DNA from: CAWCGU01 sp963838095
Lineage (GTDB): Bacteria > Actinomycetota > Thermoleophilia > Solirubrobacterales > 70-9
Assembly: GCA_963838095.1 (NCBI GenBank)
Contig: CAWIPO010000007.1
Location: forward strand, 62,001-126,000
DNA: 64,000 nucleotides
Direction: 5' to 3'
Made by a program: the position numbers and the translations under genes. Of the stretch, positions 52,718 through 61,956 are shown in pieces. Every line of letters begins with the position of its first letter. Within the stretch, counting starts at the first letter, position 1. The notes below the pieces were generated by a model that saw only the letters and a list, made by a program, of their open reading frames with translations, ran no database searches and was not told the DNA's origin.

Positions 52718-52739
52718 AAACCGCATGATCATGCGGTTT
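52718..52739 (-). terminator. Palindromic terminator overlapping the SufT-like stop
   Basis: AAACCGCATGA and TCATGCGGTTT make a perfect 22-bp palindrome. In RNA a 9-bp stem with a GAUC loop ends in UUUU on the - strand. Its first bases belong to the stop codon at 52738-52740. Confidence 0.7.
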
Positions 52740-53034
52740 AGTAGCCCAGCGCGAACTTCGCGTCCTCGGACATCATCTCCGGGGACCATGGCGGCTCGAA
52801 GACCATCTTCGAGTACACGCCGTCGACGCCGTCCAGGTCGCCCACGAACTCCTTGATCTGCTCGGAGACCTGGGGGCCGATCGGGCAGGCCGGGGTGGTG
52901 AGGCTGAAGGTGACATGGACATCGCTTCCCTCGAACTCGACGTCGTAGATCAAGCCCAGGGAAACGAAGTCGAGCCCGAGCTCGGGATCGATCACTTCCT
53001 CCAGCGCTTCGAGGACCTCGTCTTCGGTAGGCAT
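52738..53034 (-). CDS. SufT-like DUF59 (MIP18 family) Fe-S maturation protein
   Basis: This 98-residue domain reads DEVLEALEEVIDPELGLDFV, LGLIYDVEF, and TTPACPIGPQV with the conserved reactive Cys. SufT/MIP18 proteins help deliver Fe-S clusters to targets, fitting the SUF genes 30 kb away. The ATG at 53034 has TACGAT 7 nt upstream. It is divergent from fxsA, the start codons being only 40 bp apart. Confidence 0.9.
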   Translation of the reverse strand: MPTEDEVLEALEEVIDPELGLDFVSLGLIYDVEFEGSDVHVTFSLTTPACPIGPQVSEQIKEFVGDLDGVDGVYSKMVFEPPWSPEMMSEDAKFALGY

Positions 53035-53041
53035 CACTTAG

Positions 53042-53068
53042 ATCGTAGAGAACCGCCGCGGCTACGCT
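53042..53068. promoter_or_regulatory. Overlapping divergent leaderless promoters
   Basis: TACGAT on the - strand (53047-53042) precedes ATG 53034 by 7 nt. TACGCT on the + strand (53063-53068) precedes GTG 53075 by 6 nt. Only 15 bp separate the two -10 boxes, so both cannot be bound by polymerase at once. Confidence 0.55.
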
Positions 53069-53074
53069 TCGAGC

Positions 53075-53617
53075 GTGGCGTTTTTGCTCGTTTTCCTCTT
53101 CATCGCGGTCCCCCTGGTCGAGCTTTACGTGATCATCCAGGTCGGCGGGGCGATCGGCGTGCTGCCGACGATCGCGCTGCTCCTCCTGGACAGCATCCTC
53201 GGCGCGATGCTGTGGCGAGCCCAGGGGCGCGCGGCCTGGCTGCGGTTCAACAGCGCGCTCGCCGAGCGCCGGGTTCCCGCCCGCGAGGTCTTCGACGGAG
53301 CGATGATCATCTTCGGGGGCGCGCTGCTCTTGACCCCCGGGTTCATCACCGACATCTTCGGGCTCGCGCTGCTGATCCCGCCCACCCGGGCGCTGATCCG
53401 GCGCGGCCTGACCTGGCTGTTCCTGCGGCGGACCGTGGGCACCGCCGGAGCGTTCTTCTGGACCGTGGGCCGGCCCGGCGGGCCGAGGAGCGGTCCCCCT
53501 CCCGGTGCCAACGGCGGATCGCCTACGCCGCAGCCCGGGGCGGGCTACGACTACGAGGGCACCGCGCACGAGATCGGCGAGCCGCCGCCGCTTCCCGGGG
53601 GACCCCCGGATGAGTGA
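53075..53617 (+). CDS. fxsA: FxsA-family membrane protein
   Basis: Three to four helices (LLVFLFIAVPLVELYVII, GVLPTIALLLLDSILGAMLW, GALLLTPGFITDIFGLALLI) with the conserved TPGFITD define FxsA. The C-terminal 60 residues are Pro/Gly-rich and cytoplasmic. FxsA affects phage F exclusion in E. coli when overexpressed; the normal role is unclear. It overlaps the next gene by 8 bp. Confidence 0.92.
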   Translation: MAFLLVFLFIAVPLVELYVIIQVGGAIGVLPTIALLLLDSILGAMLWRAQGRAAWLRFNSALAERRVPAREVFDGAMIIFGGALLLTPGFITDIFGLALLIPPTRALIRRGLTWLFLRRTVGTAGAFFWTVGRPGGPRSGPPPGANGGSPTPQPGAGYDYEGTAHEIGEPPPLPGGPPDE

Positions 53618-54129
53618 GCTGGTCGCGATCGAGTTCAGCAGCCCCGAGGGCGAAACGCTGCGCTTCGAGTGGGACGAGGAGGTCCTCTCCGGCCTGGACG
53701 CCGCGATCGAGAGCCCGGAGCCGTCGTGGCGGCTTGTCGGCGAGATCGATTGGGACGAAATCGAGGCGATCCGCGTGATCTCGGGCCGCTTCGAGGACGA
53801 GGGCACGCTCGCGGTTGCCGCGATTCGCCCCGCCGGTGCCGCCGGTCACGGCGCGGAGGTGGCCACGGGCGTGCTGGAGCGCCGACGGCGAGCTCGAGTC
53901 GCTGCCGAGGGCGCTGATCTCCACCGAATACGAGCCCGACGGGAAACCGCGCCGGATCGGGCTCGAGCTCGAGAAGGAAGGCGAGCGGTTGCCGATGCGC
54001 GTCGCCGGCGATGTCACCGGCAGCTCGGAGCGCGTTGACGGCGGCGTCCGGCGCCTGCGCTCGCTCCTCGACCTGCGCAGCGCCGGGACGGCCGGCACCG
54101 GCGTGTACGAGCAGCTCACTCCGGCCTAG
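53610..54129 (+). CDS. Conserved-looking protein of unknown function, frameshifted
   Basis: The first 80 residues (MSELVAIEFSSPEGETLRFE, WRLVGEIDWDEIEAIRVISG) and the last 80 (DGELESLPRALISTEYEPDG, MRVAGDVTGSSERVDGG) lie in different frames, joined by an indel near 53860-53876. The whole would be a beta-rich soluble protein of about 170 residues. It overlaps fxsA and is in the same operon. No family was recognised. Confidence 0.65.
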
Positions 54130-54156
54130 GTGGTGACTTGATGTTCGATCTGGCCG

Positions 54157-54816
54157 ATGCCGGGTAGCAACGCCTCCGTGCCGATTACAACCGTGATCTC
54201 CGACTTCGGCGGCGTCCTGACGACGCCGCTCCTGCATTCGTTCATTGCGTTTCAGGACGAGACAGGGATCTCATCTGAGGCGCTCGGCAACGCGATGCAG
54301 CGGATATCCGAGCGCGAGGGGGCGCATCCGCTGTTCACGCTCGAGAAGGGCGAGATGACCGAGGAGCGCTTCATCGAGCTGCTTCGCGACGGGCTCGAGC
54401 CCGAGCTCGGGCATCGCCCTGAGATGCATCGCTTCCGCGAGATCTACTTCGACGCGCTCGACCCGAACGAGCCGATGATCGAGCAGATGTGGCGGCTGAA
54501 GCACCGCGGGATGCGAATGGCGCTGCTGACCAACAACGTCCGCGAATGGGAGCCCTTCTGGCGCTCGATGCTGCCGGTGGACGAGATCTTCGAGCTGATC
54601 GTCGACTCGGGATTCGTCGGGATGCGTAAGCCGGAGCCCGAGATCTACAAGCTGACGCTGGAGCGCCTCGGCAACGGGCTGACGGCGGCTGAGTGCATGT
54701 TCATCGACGACATCGAGCACAACTGCGACGCCGCCCGCGAGCTGGGAATGACGGCGATCCACTTCCGCGACAACGAGCAGGCAATCGCAGAGATCGAGGC
54801 TGTACTAGGCGAGTAG
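54157..54816 (+). CDS. HAD-superfamily hydrolase (IA type)
   Basis: The HAD motifs are ISDFGGVLTTPL (nucleophile Asp; the usual second Asp is Gly, as in epoxide-hydrolase-like HADs), LLTNN (motif II), RKPEPEIYKL (motif III Lys) and FIDDIEHNCDAA (motif IV). The missing second Asp suggests it may not be a simple phosphatase. The ATG at 54157 or GTG at 54178 could start it. Confidence 0.85.
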   Translation: MPGSNASVPITTVISDFGGVLTTPLLHSFIAFQDETGISSEALGNAMQRISEREGAHPLFTLEKGEMTEERFIELLRDGLEPELGHRPEMHRFREIYFDALDPNEPMIEQMWRLKHRGMRMALLTNNVREWEPFWRSMLPVDEIFELIVDSGFVGMRKPEPEIYKLTLERLGNGLTAAECMFIDDIEHNCDAARELGMTAIHFRDNEQAIAEIEAVLGE

Positions 54817-54839
54817 CTGCTTGCAGCGCTCTCGGGCTC

Positions 54840-55298
54840 TCAGTTGTCCCAGCCCAATCTGTCCCAGACGTAAAGCTCCATCGCCTCGGCGGCTAGCTCC
54901 ATCAGCCTCGGGCCGGAGAGCCATTCCAGCACCGTCTCCAGCGCCCGCTCCTCGGTGACGCCGCGGTCGATCGCCTCCTCGCCGCGGAAGCCGGCCGCCA
55001 GCTTCAGCGCCTCGCGGCGGTGCTCGCCGAGCGCGGAGAAGGAGCCGATCAGAAAATCGCGGTTGGGGATGGGGGCGCCGCCGAGCTCCATCGAGGCATG
55101 CCAGGCGGCGAGCATCGAGATGTCATGCTCGTCGAGCTCGGCGATCGCCTTCGCGTAGTGTGACTCGAGCTCGTCGTCCGGAATCTCGTCCACCCACGCG
55201 CGCACCGCCTCGCCGAGAAGCTGGCGGCGGGCCTCACGGCCGACCGTGTCGGCGACGACTCTGATCGCGTCGGCCGGGTCTATGAAGCACAGGGACAC
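54840..55298 (-). CDS. Small helical protein, unknown
   Basis: The GTG at 55298 is fixed by TATCTT six bases upstream. The 152-residue product (SLCFIDPADAIRVVADTVG, ESHYAKAIAELDEHDISML, VLEWLSGPRLMELAAEAMEL) is nearly all helix, with no signal or membrane segment. It could be a TenA- or DUF-type helical bundle; I do not recognise it. It is divergent from the addB-like gene. Confidence 0.65.
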   Translation of the reverse strand: MSLCFIDPADAIRVVADTVGREARRQLLGEAVRAWVDEIPDDELESHYAKAIAELDEHDISMLAAWHASMELGGAPIPNRDFLIGSFSALGEHRREALKLAAGFRGEEAIDRGVTEERALETVLEWLSGPRLMELAAEAMELYVWDRLGWDN

Positions 55299-55304
55299 GC
55301 GGCA

Positions 55305-55310
55305 AAGATA
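55305..55310 (-). promoter_or_regulatory. -10 box, leaderless small helical protein gene
   Basis: TATCTT on the - strand, then six bases and GTG 55298. Confidence 0.5.
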
Positions 55311-55438
55311 GACGCGCCCCCCGACGCCAAAAGCGGGCCGCAAGGACGCAAACAGCGGCGTCAGGCTGGCGCCCGCTGCTCGACCTATTCTGGGTACATG
55401 CTGTCCTCGAAGCCGATTCGAGCCGATCGGGGGGCTCC

Positions 55439-58400
55439 TTGCCCCTTTCGCTGATCGTCGGACCGCCGAACTCCGGTCGCGCGGGTGCGCTGCTGGAGCG
55501 GTTCCTGGGCAGCGCCGGCCAGGACCCGGTGCTCGTAGTTCCGACGCGAGACGACCTCGTGCGCTTCGAGCGCGATCTCTGCTCACCCCGACTCGACGGG
55601 CGCGGCGGCGCCCTGCTGGGCGGCGCGGTGATGACATTCGAGAGGCTGTTCTCCACCGTCGCCCGCTCCAGCGGAGCCCCCTCCCCCAGCCCGCTGACCC
55701 CGATTCAGCGCCTGCAGCTGATCAGGCTGGCGGTCGATGCGGCGCAGCTGCGCGCGCTCTCTGCATCCGCCCGCTCGCGCGGCTTCGCGCCCGCCGTGGA
55801 GCGGCTGCTGGGCGAGCTTCAGGCGGCGGCGATCGATCCGACGGCCCTCAGCGACGGCGGCGGCCAGGCCGAGACCGAGCTGGCCGAGATCTACGATCGC
55901 TATCTGGGGAGCTGTCGCGAGATCGGCGCGGCTGACCAGCACAGCCGCGCGGCCGCAACCACGGCCGCCTTGCGCCGCGCTCCCGACACCTGGGCGAGGC
56001 GTCCGGTGTTCCTGTACGGGTTCGACGACCTCACCCCCGAGCAGCTGGAGTTGATCGACGCGCTCGCGCTGGCCGCGGAGGTCACGGTCGCAGTCACCTT
56101 CGAGGACCGCGCCGCGCTGACGGCCCGCTCGCTGCTGCTGGGACAGCTCAGGGACGGGCTTCGCGGCCGGATCGCCGAGGAGCTGGAGGCGGACGACGCG
56201 TACACCGAGAGCAGGACCCTCGCGCATCTCGACCGGCACCTGTTCGAGCCGGGAGCGCCCCGGATCGAGCCGGACGCGGGGCTCGAGCTGCTCGAGGCGG
56301 CGGGCTCGAGAGCGGAGGCGGAGCAGATCGGAGGCCGGATCGCCCATCTGATCGCCGACGGTGTCCTGCCCGACGAGATCGCCGTGGTGCTCCGCCACCC
56401 CGACGCCGACGGCCCGCTGTTCGACGCCGTCCTCACCTCGCTCGCGATACCGGTTGCGACCGAGGCGTCGGTGCCGCTGCCGCGAACGTGCGTCGGCCAA
56501 TCGCTCGCGGCGCTTCTTCGCAGCGGCTCGGACGGGGGCAGCGCCGAGGACGTGCTCGCATTCCTTCGCGCGCCCGGCGGGTTCGGCCCGGAGAGCGTGG
56601 ACTGGCTGGAGCGCGCGCTCGTGCGCGGGCGGGCGCGCAGCGCCGAGGAGGCGCTGCAGGAGTGGGAGCAACGCGGCCGGCGCCGCCCGTGGGAGCTCGA
56701 GGCGGTGCGTGGCGACGGGGCGGCTGGCGAGCGGCTGCTGGCTCTCAGCCGGGTGGCGGCGTCGCTCGGCGAGCGTCCCCTGCGGGGCCTCGCCGCCACG
56801 CCGGAAGGGCCGGCAGCGCTGGAACTGCGGGCCGCTCACGCAGCTCGGAGCGCGTTCGAGGAGCTTGCGGCCCTGGGCGAGCTCGCTCCCGAGCCGCGCG
56901 GCGCTCTGGCGGCCCTGGACGACGTCGCGGTGCCGCTGTGGAGCGGGCCGGTCGAGGGGCGGGTGCGAATCGTGAGCCCGTACCGCGTCAGGGCGGGTCG
57001 CGCCCGCCATCTCTTCGTGTCGTCGCTTCAGGACGGCCAGTTCCCCTCCCCGAGTGGTGCCGAGTCGCTGCTCGACGACGAGCGCCGCGAGGAGCTCGGC
57101 CTGCCGGCGCGGAGGGCTCCTCTCGATGAGGAGCGCTACCTGTTTCACGCCTGCATCTCGCGGCCGACCGATCGCCTCTACCTCAGCACCCGCGCCTGCG
57201 ACGAGGAGGGCCTGGCGGCGGTGACGTCCCCGTTCCTCGACGACGTCCGAGACCTGCTCGCTCCCGCGCCCGATGCCGAAGGCTCCGACTCGGTGCGGGA
57301 GTCGCTCACCCGCCGCCGCGGCCTCGATTCGGTCGTATTCAGTCCCGAAGACGCAGCGACCGAAGCCGAGCTGCGGCGGGCCCTGGCGGCGCTGCCCGCG
57401 GCCAGCGCGCCGGCGTGGCTCGAGGCCGCCGCCGTGCCCGCGGCGCTCGCGGCGCCCGCGCTCGATGCGGTGGAAGGAGCACGCGGCCGTGCCTCGGTGC
57501 TCCCAGGACCGCTGCGGGCGCCGGGGGTGATCGAGGAGCTCTCCGAGCGCCGGCTGTACGGCGCATCGACGCTGGAGGAATACGTCGGCTGTCCCTACAG
57601 GTGGTTCGTGCAGCACGAGCTGCGGCCGCAGAGCGTGCAGCCGAAGCCCGACCCGCTTACCCAGGGAGGAATCGTCCACACGGCCCTGGAGCGCCTATAC
57701 AGGGAGCGACCCGGCGACACCCCGCTTCCCCGGGCCGAGAACGTCGACGCCTGGACGCGGCGAGCCGTGGAGCTGATCACGGAAATTGCGGCTGAGCAGG
57801 GAATAAGCGCCGAGCGAGGCGGGGGGTCGCGCGTGTCGGTGGCGCGGATGGTGGCGCTCGCGCAGCGGTTTGTGCGGCGCCAAGCGGCGACGGTGAGCCC
57901 GCTGACACCCGATCCGGAGCTGCTGGAGGCGTCGTTCGGCACCGAGGACGCGAAACGGCCTGCGCTGCGGATCGGCGACTTCGAGCTCCGGGGCATGATC
58001 GATCGCATCGACGTCTCCGACGGCCCGACCCGCAGCGCTCTGGTCCAGGACTACAAGCTGGGGCGAAGGGTCACCGCCGCGGCGAAGCTCGAGGAGCGGG
58101 GCAAGCTGCAGCTGCAGCTGTACACGGTCGCGGCGCGAGAGCTGTGGGGCCTGGAGCCGATCGGCGCCGTCTACCACCCGCTGGGAGCGCGCGGTGAGAA
58201 GGAAGCCCGTGCGCGGGGGCTGCTGGCGCGCGACGAGCGCGAAGGGCTGCTCGCGGGCGGCGATTACGTCCACACCGACTTCGTCGAGCGAGCCGACTTC
58301 GACGCGGCGCTCGAGCGGGCCGAGGAGCGCGCGGCCGAGATCGTCGCGGCGATGCGTGCCGGAGAGGTTCGGAGGCGGCCGCTCGACGGCAAGTGCCCGA

Positions 58401-58480
58401 CCTACTGCACGTTCCAGCCGATCTGCCGCAAGGAGCGCGCCGCCAGCCTGGAGCCAGAGCTCGACGAGGATGAGCAGTGA
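55439..58480 (+). CDS. AddB-like helicase-nuclease subunit with Fe-S cysteines
   Basis: This 1,013-residue protein starts with an inactivated-looking helicase P-loop region (IVGPPNSGRAGALLERFL). The C-terminal third is a PD-(D/E)XK nuclease (MIDRIDVSD, VQDYKLGR) framed by cysteines: CPYRW near residue 720 and CPTYCTFQPIC at the end, the Fe-S arrangement of AddB. With the next gene it should resect DNA ends for recombination. The start is a TTG; GGGGG lies upstream. It is coupled to the addA-like gene by GTGA. Confidence 0.88.
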   Translation: MPLSLIVGPPNSGRAGALLERFLGSAGQDPVLVVPTRDDLVRFERDLCSPRLDGRGGALLGGAVMTFERLFSTVARSSGAPSPSPLTPIQRLQLIRLAVDAAQLRALSASARSRGFAPAVERLLGELQAAAIDPTALSDGGGQAETELAEIYDRYLGSCREIGAADQHSRAAATTAALRRAPDTWARRPVFLYGFDDLTPEQLELIDALALAAEVTVAVTFEDRAALTARSLLLGQLRDGLRGRIAEELEADDAYTESRTLAHLDRHLFEPGAPRIEPDAGLELLEAAGSRAEAEQIGGRIAHLIADGVLPDEIAVVLRHPDADGPLFDAVLTSLAIPVATEASVPLPRTCVGQSLAALLRSGSDGGSAEDVLAFLRAPGGFGPESVDWLERALVRGRARSAEEALQEWEQRGRRRPWELEAVRGDGAAGERLLALSRVAASLGERPLRGLAATPEGPAALELRAAHAARSAFEELAALGELAPEPRGALAALDDVAVPLWSGPVEGRVRIVSPYRVRAGRARHLFVSSLQDGQFPSPSGAESLLDDERREELGLPARRAPLDEERYLFHACISRPTDRLYLSTRACDEEGLAAVTSPFLDDVRDLLAPAPDAEGSDSVRESLTRRRGLDSVVFSPEDAATEAELRRALAALPAASAPAWLEAAAVPAALAAPALDAVEGARGRASVLPGPLRAPGVIEELSERRLYGASTLEEYVGCPYRWFVQHELRPQSVQPKPDPLTQGGIVHTALERLYRERPGDTPLPRAENVDAWTRRAVELITEIAAEQGISAERGGGSRVSVARMVALAQRFVRRQAATVSPLTPDPELLEASFGTEDAKRPALRIGDFELRGMIDRIDVSDGPTRSALVQDYKLGRRVTAAAKLEERGKLQLQLYTVAARELWGLEPIGAVYHPLGARGEKEARARGLLARDEREGLLAGGDYVHTDFVERADFDAALERAEERAAEIVAAMRAGEVRRRPLDGKCPTYCTFQPICRKERAASLEPELDEDEQ

Positions 58481-61400
58481 GCGCTCGCACGCCGGAGCAG
58501 CAGCGGGCGATCGAGCGCCGCGACCGCGGCGTCTTCCTCGAGGCCGGCGCCGGAACCGGCAAGACCCAGGTGCTGGTCGGCCGCTACTGCGACGCCGTCA
58601 GCGAGGACGACGTCCCCACCGACGCGATCCTCGCGTTCACGTTCACCGAGCGCGCCGCGGGCGAGCTGCGCTCCCGGATCCGGGCCGAGCTGCTGGCGCG
58701 CTCGCGAGCGGCCGACGCGGGAGGCGACCGCGAGCGCGCCGCGGAGCTCGCGCTGCGGGCACGCGACTCCGAGCGGGCGTGGATCTCGACGATCCACGCG
58801 TTCTGCCGCCGGCTGCTGGCGACGCAGCCGCTCGCCGCCGGGATCGATCCCCGCTTCCGCGTCCTCGACGCGGCCGAGGCGGGCAGGCTGGCGGACCGCG
58901 CGTTCGACGACGCGCTCGAGGAGCTGACGCTGGAGCGGGAGGCCGCGACCCTGATCGCCGCCGGATTTCAGATCCCGCGCCTGCGCGGGCTCGTCCGCAG
59001 CGCCTACGACGGGTTCCGAGGCCAGGCGATCGCCGACCCGCGGCTTCCGCCCGCGCTTTCCCCGCCGCCCGGGGATGGCGAGGAGCCCGCTCACACCGAG
59101 CTCGAGCTGGAGGAGATCCGCTCTGGGTACGAGGCGATCCGAGAGCTCTTCGAGGGCTTCGGGCGGCACTACGCGGCGCTGAAGGCGCAGCGCTCCGGAC
59201 TCGATTTCGAGGACCTGCAGCTGCGCGCGCTCGACCTGCTTCGCTCCAACCCGGGTGCTCGCAGCCTGTGGAGCGGGCGCTTCGAGCACGTCCTCGTGGA
59301 CGAGTTCCAGGACACCAATCGCCTCCAGGTGGCGCTGATCCGGGAGCTGCAGGGGCCGGAGACGAAGCTGTTCGTGGTCGGCGACGAGCTGCAGTCGATC
59401 TACGGCTTCCGCCACGCCGACATCGACGCGTTCCGAGACGAGCGCGCGCTCGCCGCGGATGCCGACGGGCGCGAGGTGCTGGCGCTGAGCGGGAGCTTTC
59501 GCTCCGACCCCGACGTCGTCGGCGGCGTGAACGCGATCGGAGAGCGACTGATCGCCGGCTACAGCCCACTGTCGGCCGGCCGGATTCGGGAATCGGAGCC
59601 GGCCGGCGACGGCTCGCGGGTGGAGCTGCTGCTGACCGCGTCGAAGGGGTGGGACACAGACGAGATCGATCTCCCCACTGCGTCGGAGAGCGGTCCCGCC
59701 CACGTCGCCGAAGCGCGGGCGCTGGCCGCTCGGCTGGCGGAGCTGGTGGCGGCGGGAGCTGACAGGGGCGAGATCGTCGTGCTGATCCGCGCCTTCACGC
59801 ACGTGGCGGCGTTCGAGGAGGCGCTGACCCTCGCGGGCCTGCGGCCGCACATCCTCGGCGGCCGCGGTTACTGGTCCCACCAGCAGGTCGAGGACGTGAT
59901 CTGCCTGCTCTCCGCCGTCGCCAACCCGCTCGACGACGAGCCGCTGCTGGGCGCGCTCTCCTCTCCCGCCTGCGGGGTCAGCGCCGACGCCCTCTGGCTC
60001 CTGCGCCGGCTTGCCGGGAAGGGGATGCACATCTGGCCGGCGCTCGCGCGCCACTTCGGTGACGAAGGAACCGCCGAGCCGGGGACGCCCGAGCCGCAGC
60101 CGAACGGGACGGCACCGGCGGTGGGCGAGCAGGGCTCGCTGCTGGACCTGCTCGAGGAAGACGAGGAGGCCGAGCGTGAAGGCGCGTACCTGCCCCAGTT
60201 CGATCAGCCCGACCGCGCTCGCCTGCAGAGGTTTCATCACACGCTTGTCGGCGTACGAGCGGTGGCGCCGCTGCTGCCGCTGGAGGAGCTGTGCGACCGG
60301 GTCGTGCGCGAATTCGAGTACGACCTCGCAACCCTCACCCGCGATCGGGGCAGGCAGCGGATGGCGAACGTCCGCAAGTTGATGCGGCTGGCGCGCGAGT
60401 TCGAGTCCCGCGAGGGACGCGACCTGCGCCGCTTCCTCGACTATGCGGCCTCGCGCGCCGCCGCGGCCGACGCCGAGGGCCAGGCCGCCACCGAGGCGGA
60501 GGGAATCGACGGCGTCCGGGTGATGACCGTCCACGCCGCCAAGGGCCTCGAGTTCCCCGTCGTCGCGGTCGCCGACCTCGGCCGCGACCTCCTGGTGGGG
60601 GGCCTGCAGGCAGACGTGCGGGTCGGGAGGGTCGAGGTGGAGACCGACACGCCGCAGGTCGGGCTGCGACTCGTGCGCCCCGGGGAGGATGCGGTGACGC
60701 TGGGCGAGCTGTCGGAGCTGGCTGACCGCGACGCGGCGGCCGGCTCGGAGGAATCGCTTCGGCTCGCGCACGTGGCCTTCAGCCGCGCCCGGGAGCGCCT
60801 GATCCTGAGCGGCGTGTTCGCCGAGAAGCATCTCGCCCGGCCCGAGCAGCACACCCACGGCGCGTCGGTGATCGCGCGCCTGCTCCCCGAACTGGGAGTC
60901 AGGGGCGAGGACGGCCAGGCAATCGCGATCCCCGCTCCCGCGGCAAGGGAGGGGCTGGACGCCGAGTTCGAGCCGGCCGAGATCCGGGTCCGGGTGATCG
61001 AGCCCTCCTCCGAGCGCGCCCAGGAGCTGAAGCTGGGGCGGACCGCCGACGACGCCGCCGATCCGCTCCCGCCTGCGCTCTCGCCCCCCCTGGCCGAGCT
61101 GCGCCCGCCTGCGGGAGCGCTGCCGCTGCGCCCGCTGTCGTACTCCGCGCTCTCCGACTACTCGCGCTGCGGCTATCGCTTCTACGTCGAGCGGGTGCTG
61201 GGAATCCGATTGGGGGATGCCGACGGAATCGCCGCCGCGAACGGATCGCTCCAGTCCCCGCGGGAGCGACGGCTCGGCTTCGGCAACGCCGTCCACAGCC
61301 TGCTCGAATGGAGCGCGCGCAATCGCTGGGCGGCGCCGGGCGTGGAGCGATGCGCGGCGGCGTTCGCCGACGAGGGGCTGGAGGCCGCAGACGAGGAGAT

Positions 61401-61956
61401 CGAGCGAGCACTGGCGATGGTCGAGCGCTGGCATGAGAGCGAGCTGCGCATCTCGCTCGATCGACCACTCGCAAGCGCTCATCCCGAGGCCGCCTTCCTG
61501 CTCGAGCTTGGCGGGACCGTGATCCGCGGCCAGATGGACCTGCTGGTCGAGGTCCCCGGGGAGGGGCCGCTGGTGGTCGACTACAAGACCGACGCGCTTA
61601 GAGGCGGCGACCCGGCCGAGAGGATGGCGACGTACGAGACCCAGCGCGACCTCTACGCGCTGGCCGCAAGCGAGGGTGTCGCCAGGCGCGACGGCGAGGC
61701 ACCGGCGGTCCGGACCGCGTACGCCTTCCTCGACTCTCCGGGGCCGGCGCTGGATCGCGTCTACGACTCCGAGGCGCTGGCGCAGGCTCGCGCACGCCTC
61801 GAAACGCTGGTCGCCGGCATCCGCACCGGCTCCTTCGACGTCAGCCCGGCGCCGCATCGCGGGCTCTGCCTGGAGTGCCCGGCGCGGGAGCGCCTCTGCA
61901 GCCACCCGAAGGAGGTGACGCTGGCCGAGGCGCCCCCTTCTCCGGCGCCGGCCTGA
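58477..61956 (+). CDS. AddA-like UvrD/Rep helicase-nuclease
   Basis: The superfamily 1 motifs are GAGTGKTQVLVGRY (Walker A), FTFTERAAGEL (Ia), LVDEFQDTNRLQV (II, DEFQDT), GDELQSIYGFRHAD (III), LSGSFRSD (IV), MTVHAAKGLEFPVV (V) and VAFSRARERLIL (VI). A RecB-type nuclease follows with GQMDLLVE and VVDYKTDAL. A Cys-rich end (CLECPARERLC) suggests an extra metal site. The 1,159-residue protein and its partner upstream form an AddAB-like complex. Confidence 0.93.
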   Translation: MSARTPEQQRAIERRDRGVFLEAGAGTGKTQVLVGRYCDAVSEDDVPTDAILAFTFTERAAGELRSRIRAELLARSRAADAGGDRERAAELALRARDSERAWISTIHAFCRRLLATQPLAAGIDPRFRVLDAAEAGRLADRAFDDALEELTLEREAATLIAAGFQIPRLRGLVRSAYDGFRGQAIADPRLPPALSPPPGDGEEPAHTELELEEIRSGYEAIRELFEGFGRHYAALKAQRSGLDFEDLQLRALDLLRSNPGARSLWSGRFEHVLVDEFQDTNRLQVALIRELQGPETKLFVVGDELQSIYGFRHADIDAFRDERALAADADGREVLALSGSFRSDPDVVGGVNAIGERLIAGYSPLSAGRIRESEPAGDGSRVELLLTASKGWDTDEIDLPTASESGPAHVAEARALAARLAELVAAGADRGEIVVLIRAFTHVAAFEEALTLAGLRPHILGGRGYWSHQQVEDVICLLSAVANPLDDEPLLGALSSPACGVSADALWLLRRLAGKGMHIWPALARHFGDEGTAEPGTPEPQPNGTAPAVGEQGSLLDLLEEDEEAEREGAYLPQFDQPDRARLQRFHHTLVGVRAVAPLLPLEELCDRVVREFEYDLATLTRDRGRQRMANVRKLMRLAREFESREGRDLRRFLDYAASRAAAADAEGQAATEAEGIDGVRVMTVHAAKGLEFPVVAVADLGRDLLVGGLQADVRVGRVEVETDTPQVGLRLVRPGEDAVTLGELSELADRDAAAGSEESLRLAHVAFSRARERLILSGVFAEKHLARPEQHTHGASVIARLLPELGVRGEDGQAIAIPAPAAREGLDAEFEPAEIRVRVIEPSSERAQELKLGRTADDAADPLPPALSPPLAELRPPAGALPLRPLSYSALSDYSRCGYRFYVERVLGIRLGDADGIAAANGSLQSPRERRLGFGNAVHSLLEWSARNRWAAPGVERCAAAFADEGLEAADEEIERALAMVERWHESELRISLDRPLASAHPEAAFLLELGGTVIRGQMDLLVEVPGEGPLVVDYKTDALRGGDPAERMATYETQRDLYALAASEGVARRDGEAPAVRTAYAFLDSPGPALDRVYDSEALAQARARLETLVAGIRTGSFDVSPAPHRGLCLECPARERLCSHPKEVTLAEAPPSPAPA

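Noticed and set aside
55386..55454. TATTCT with ATG 55398 as the start of the addB-like gene
   Set aside because: The ATG is out of frame and hits a stop at 55452. It may be a promoter with a short leader, but the start stays at TTG 55439.
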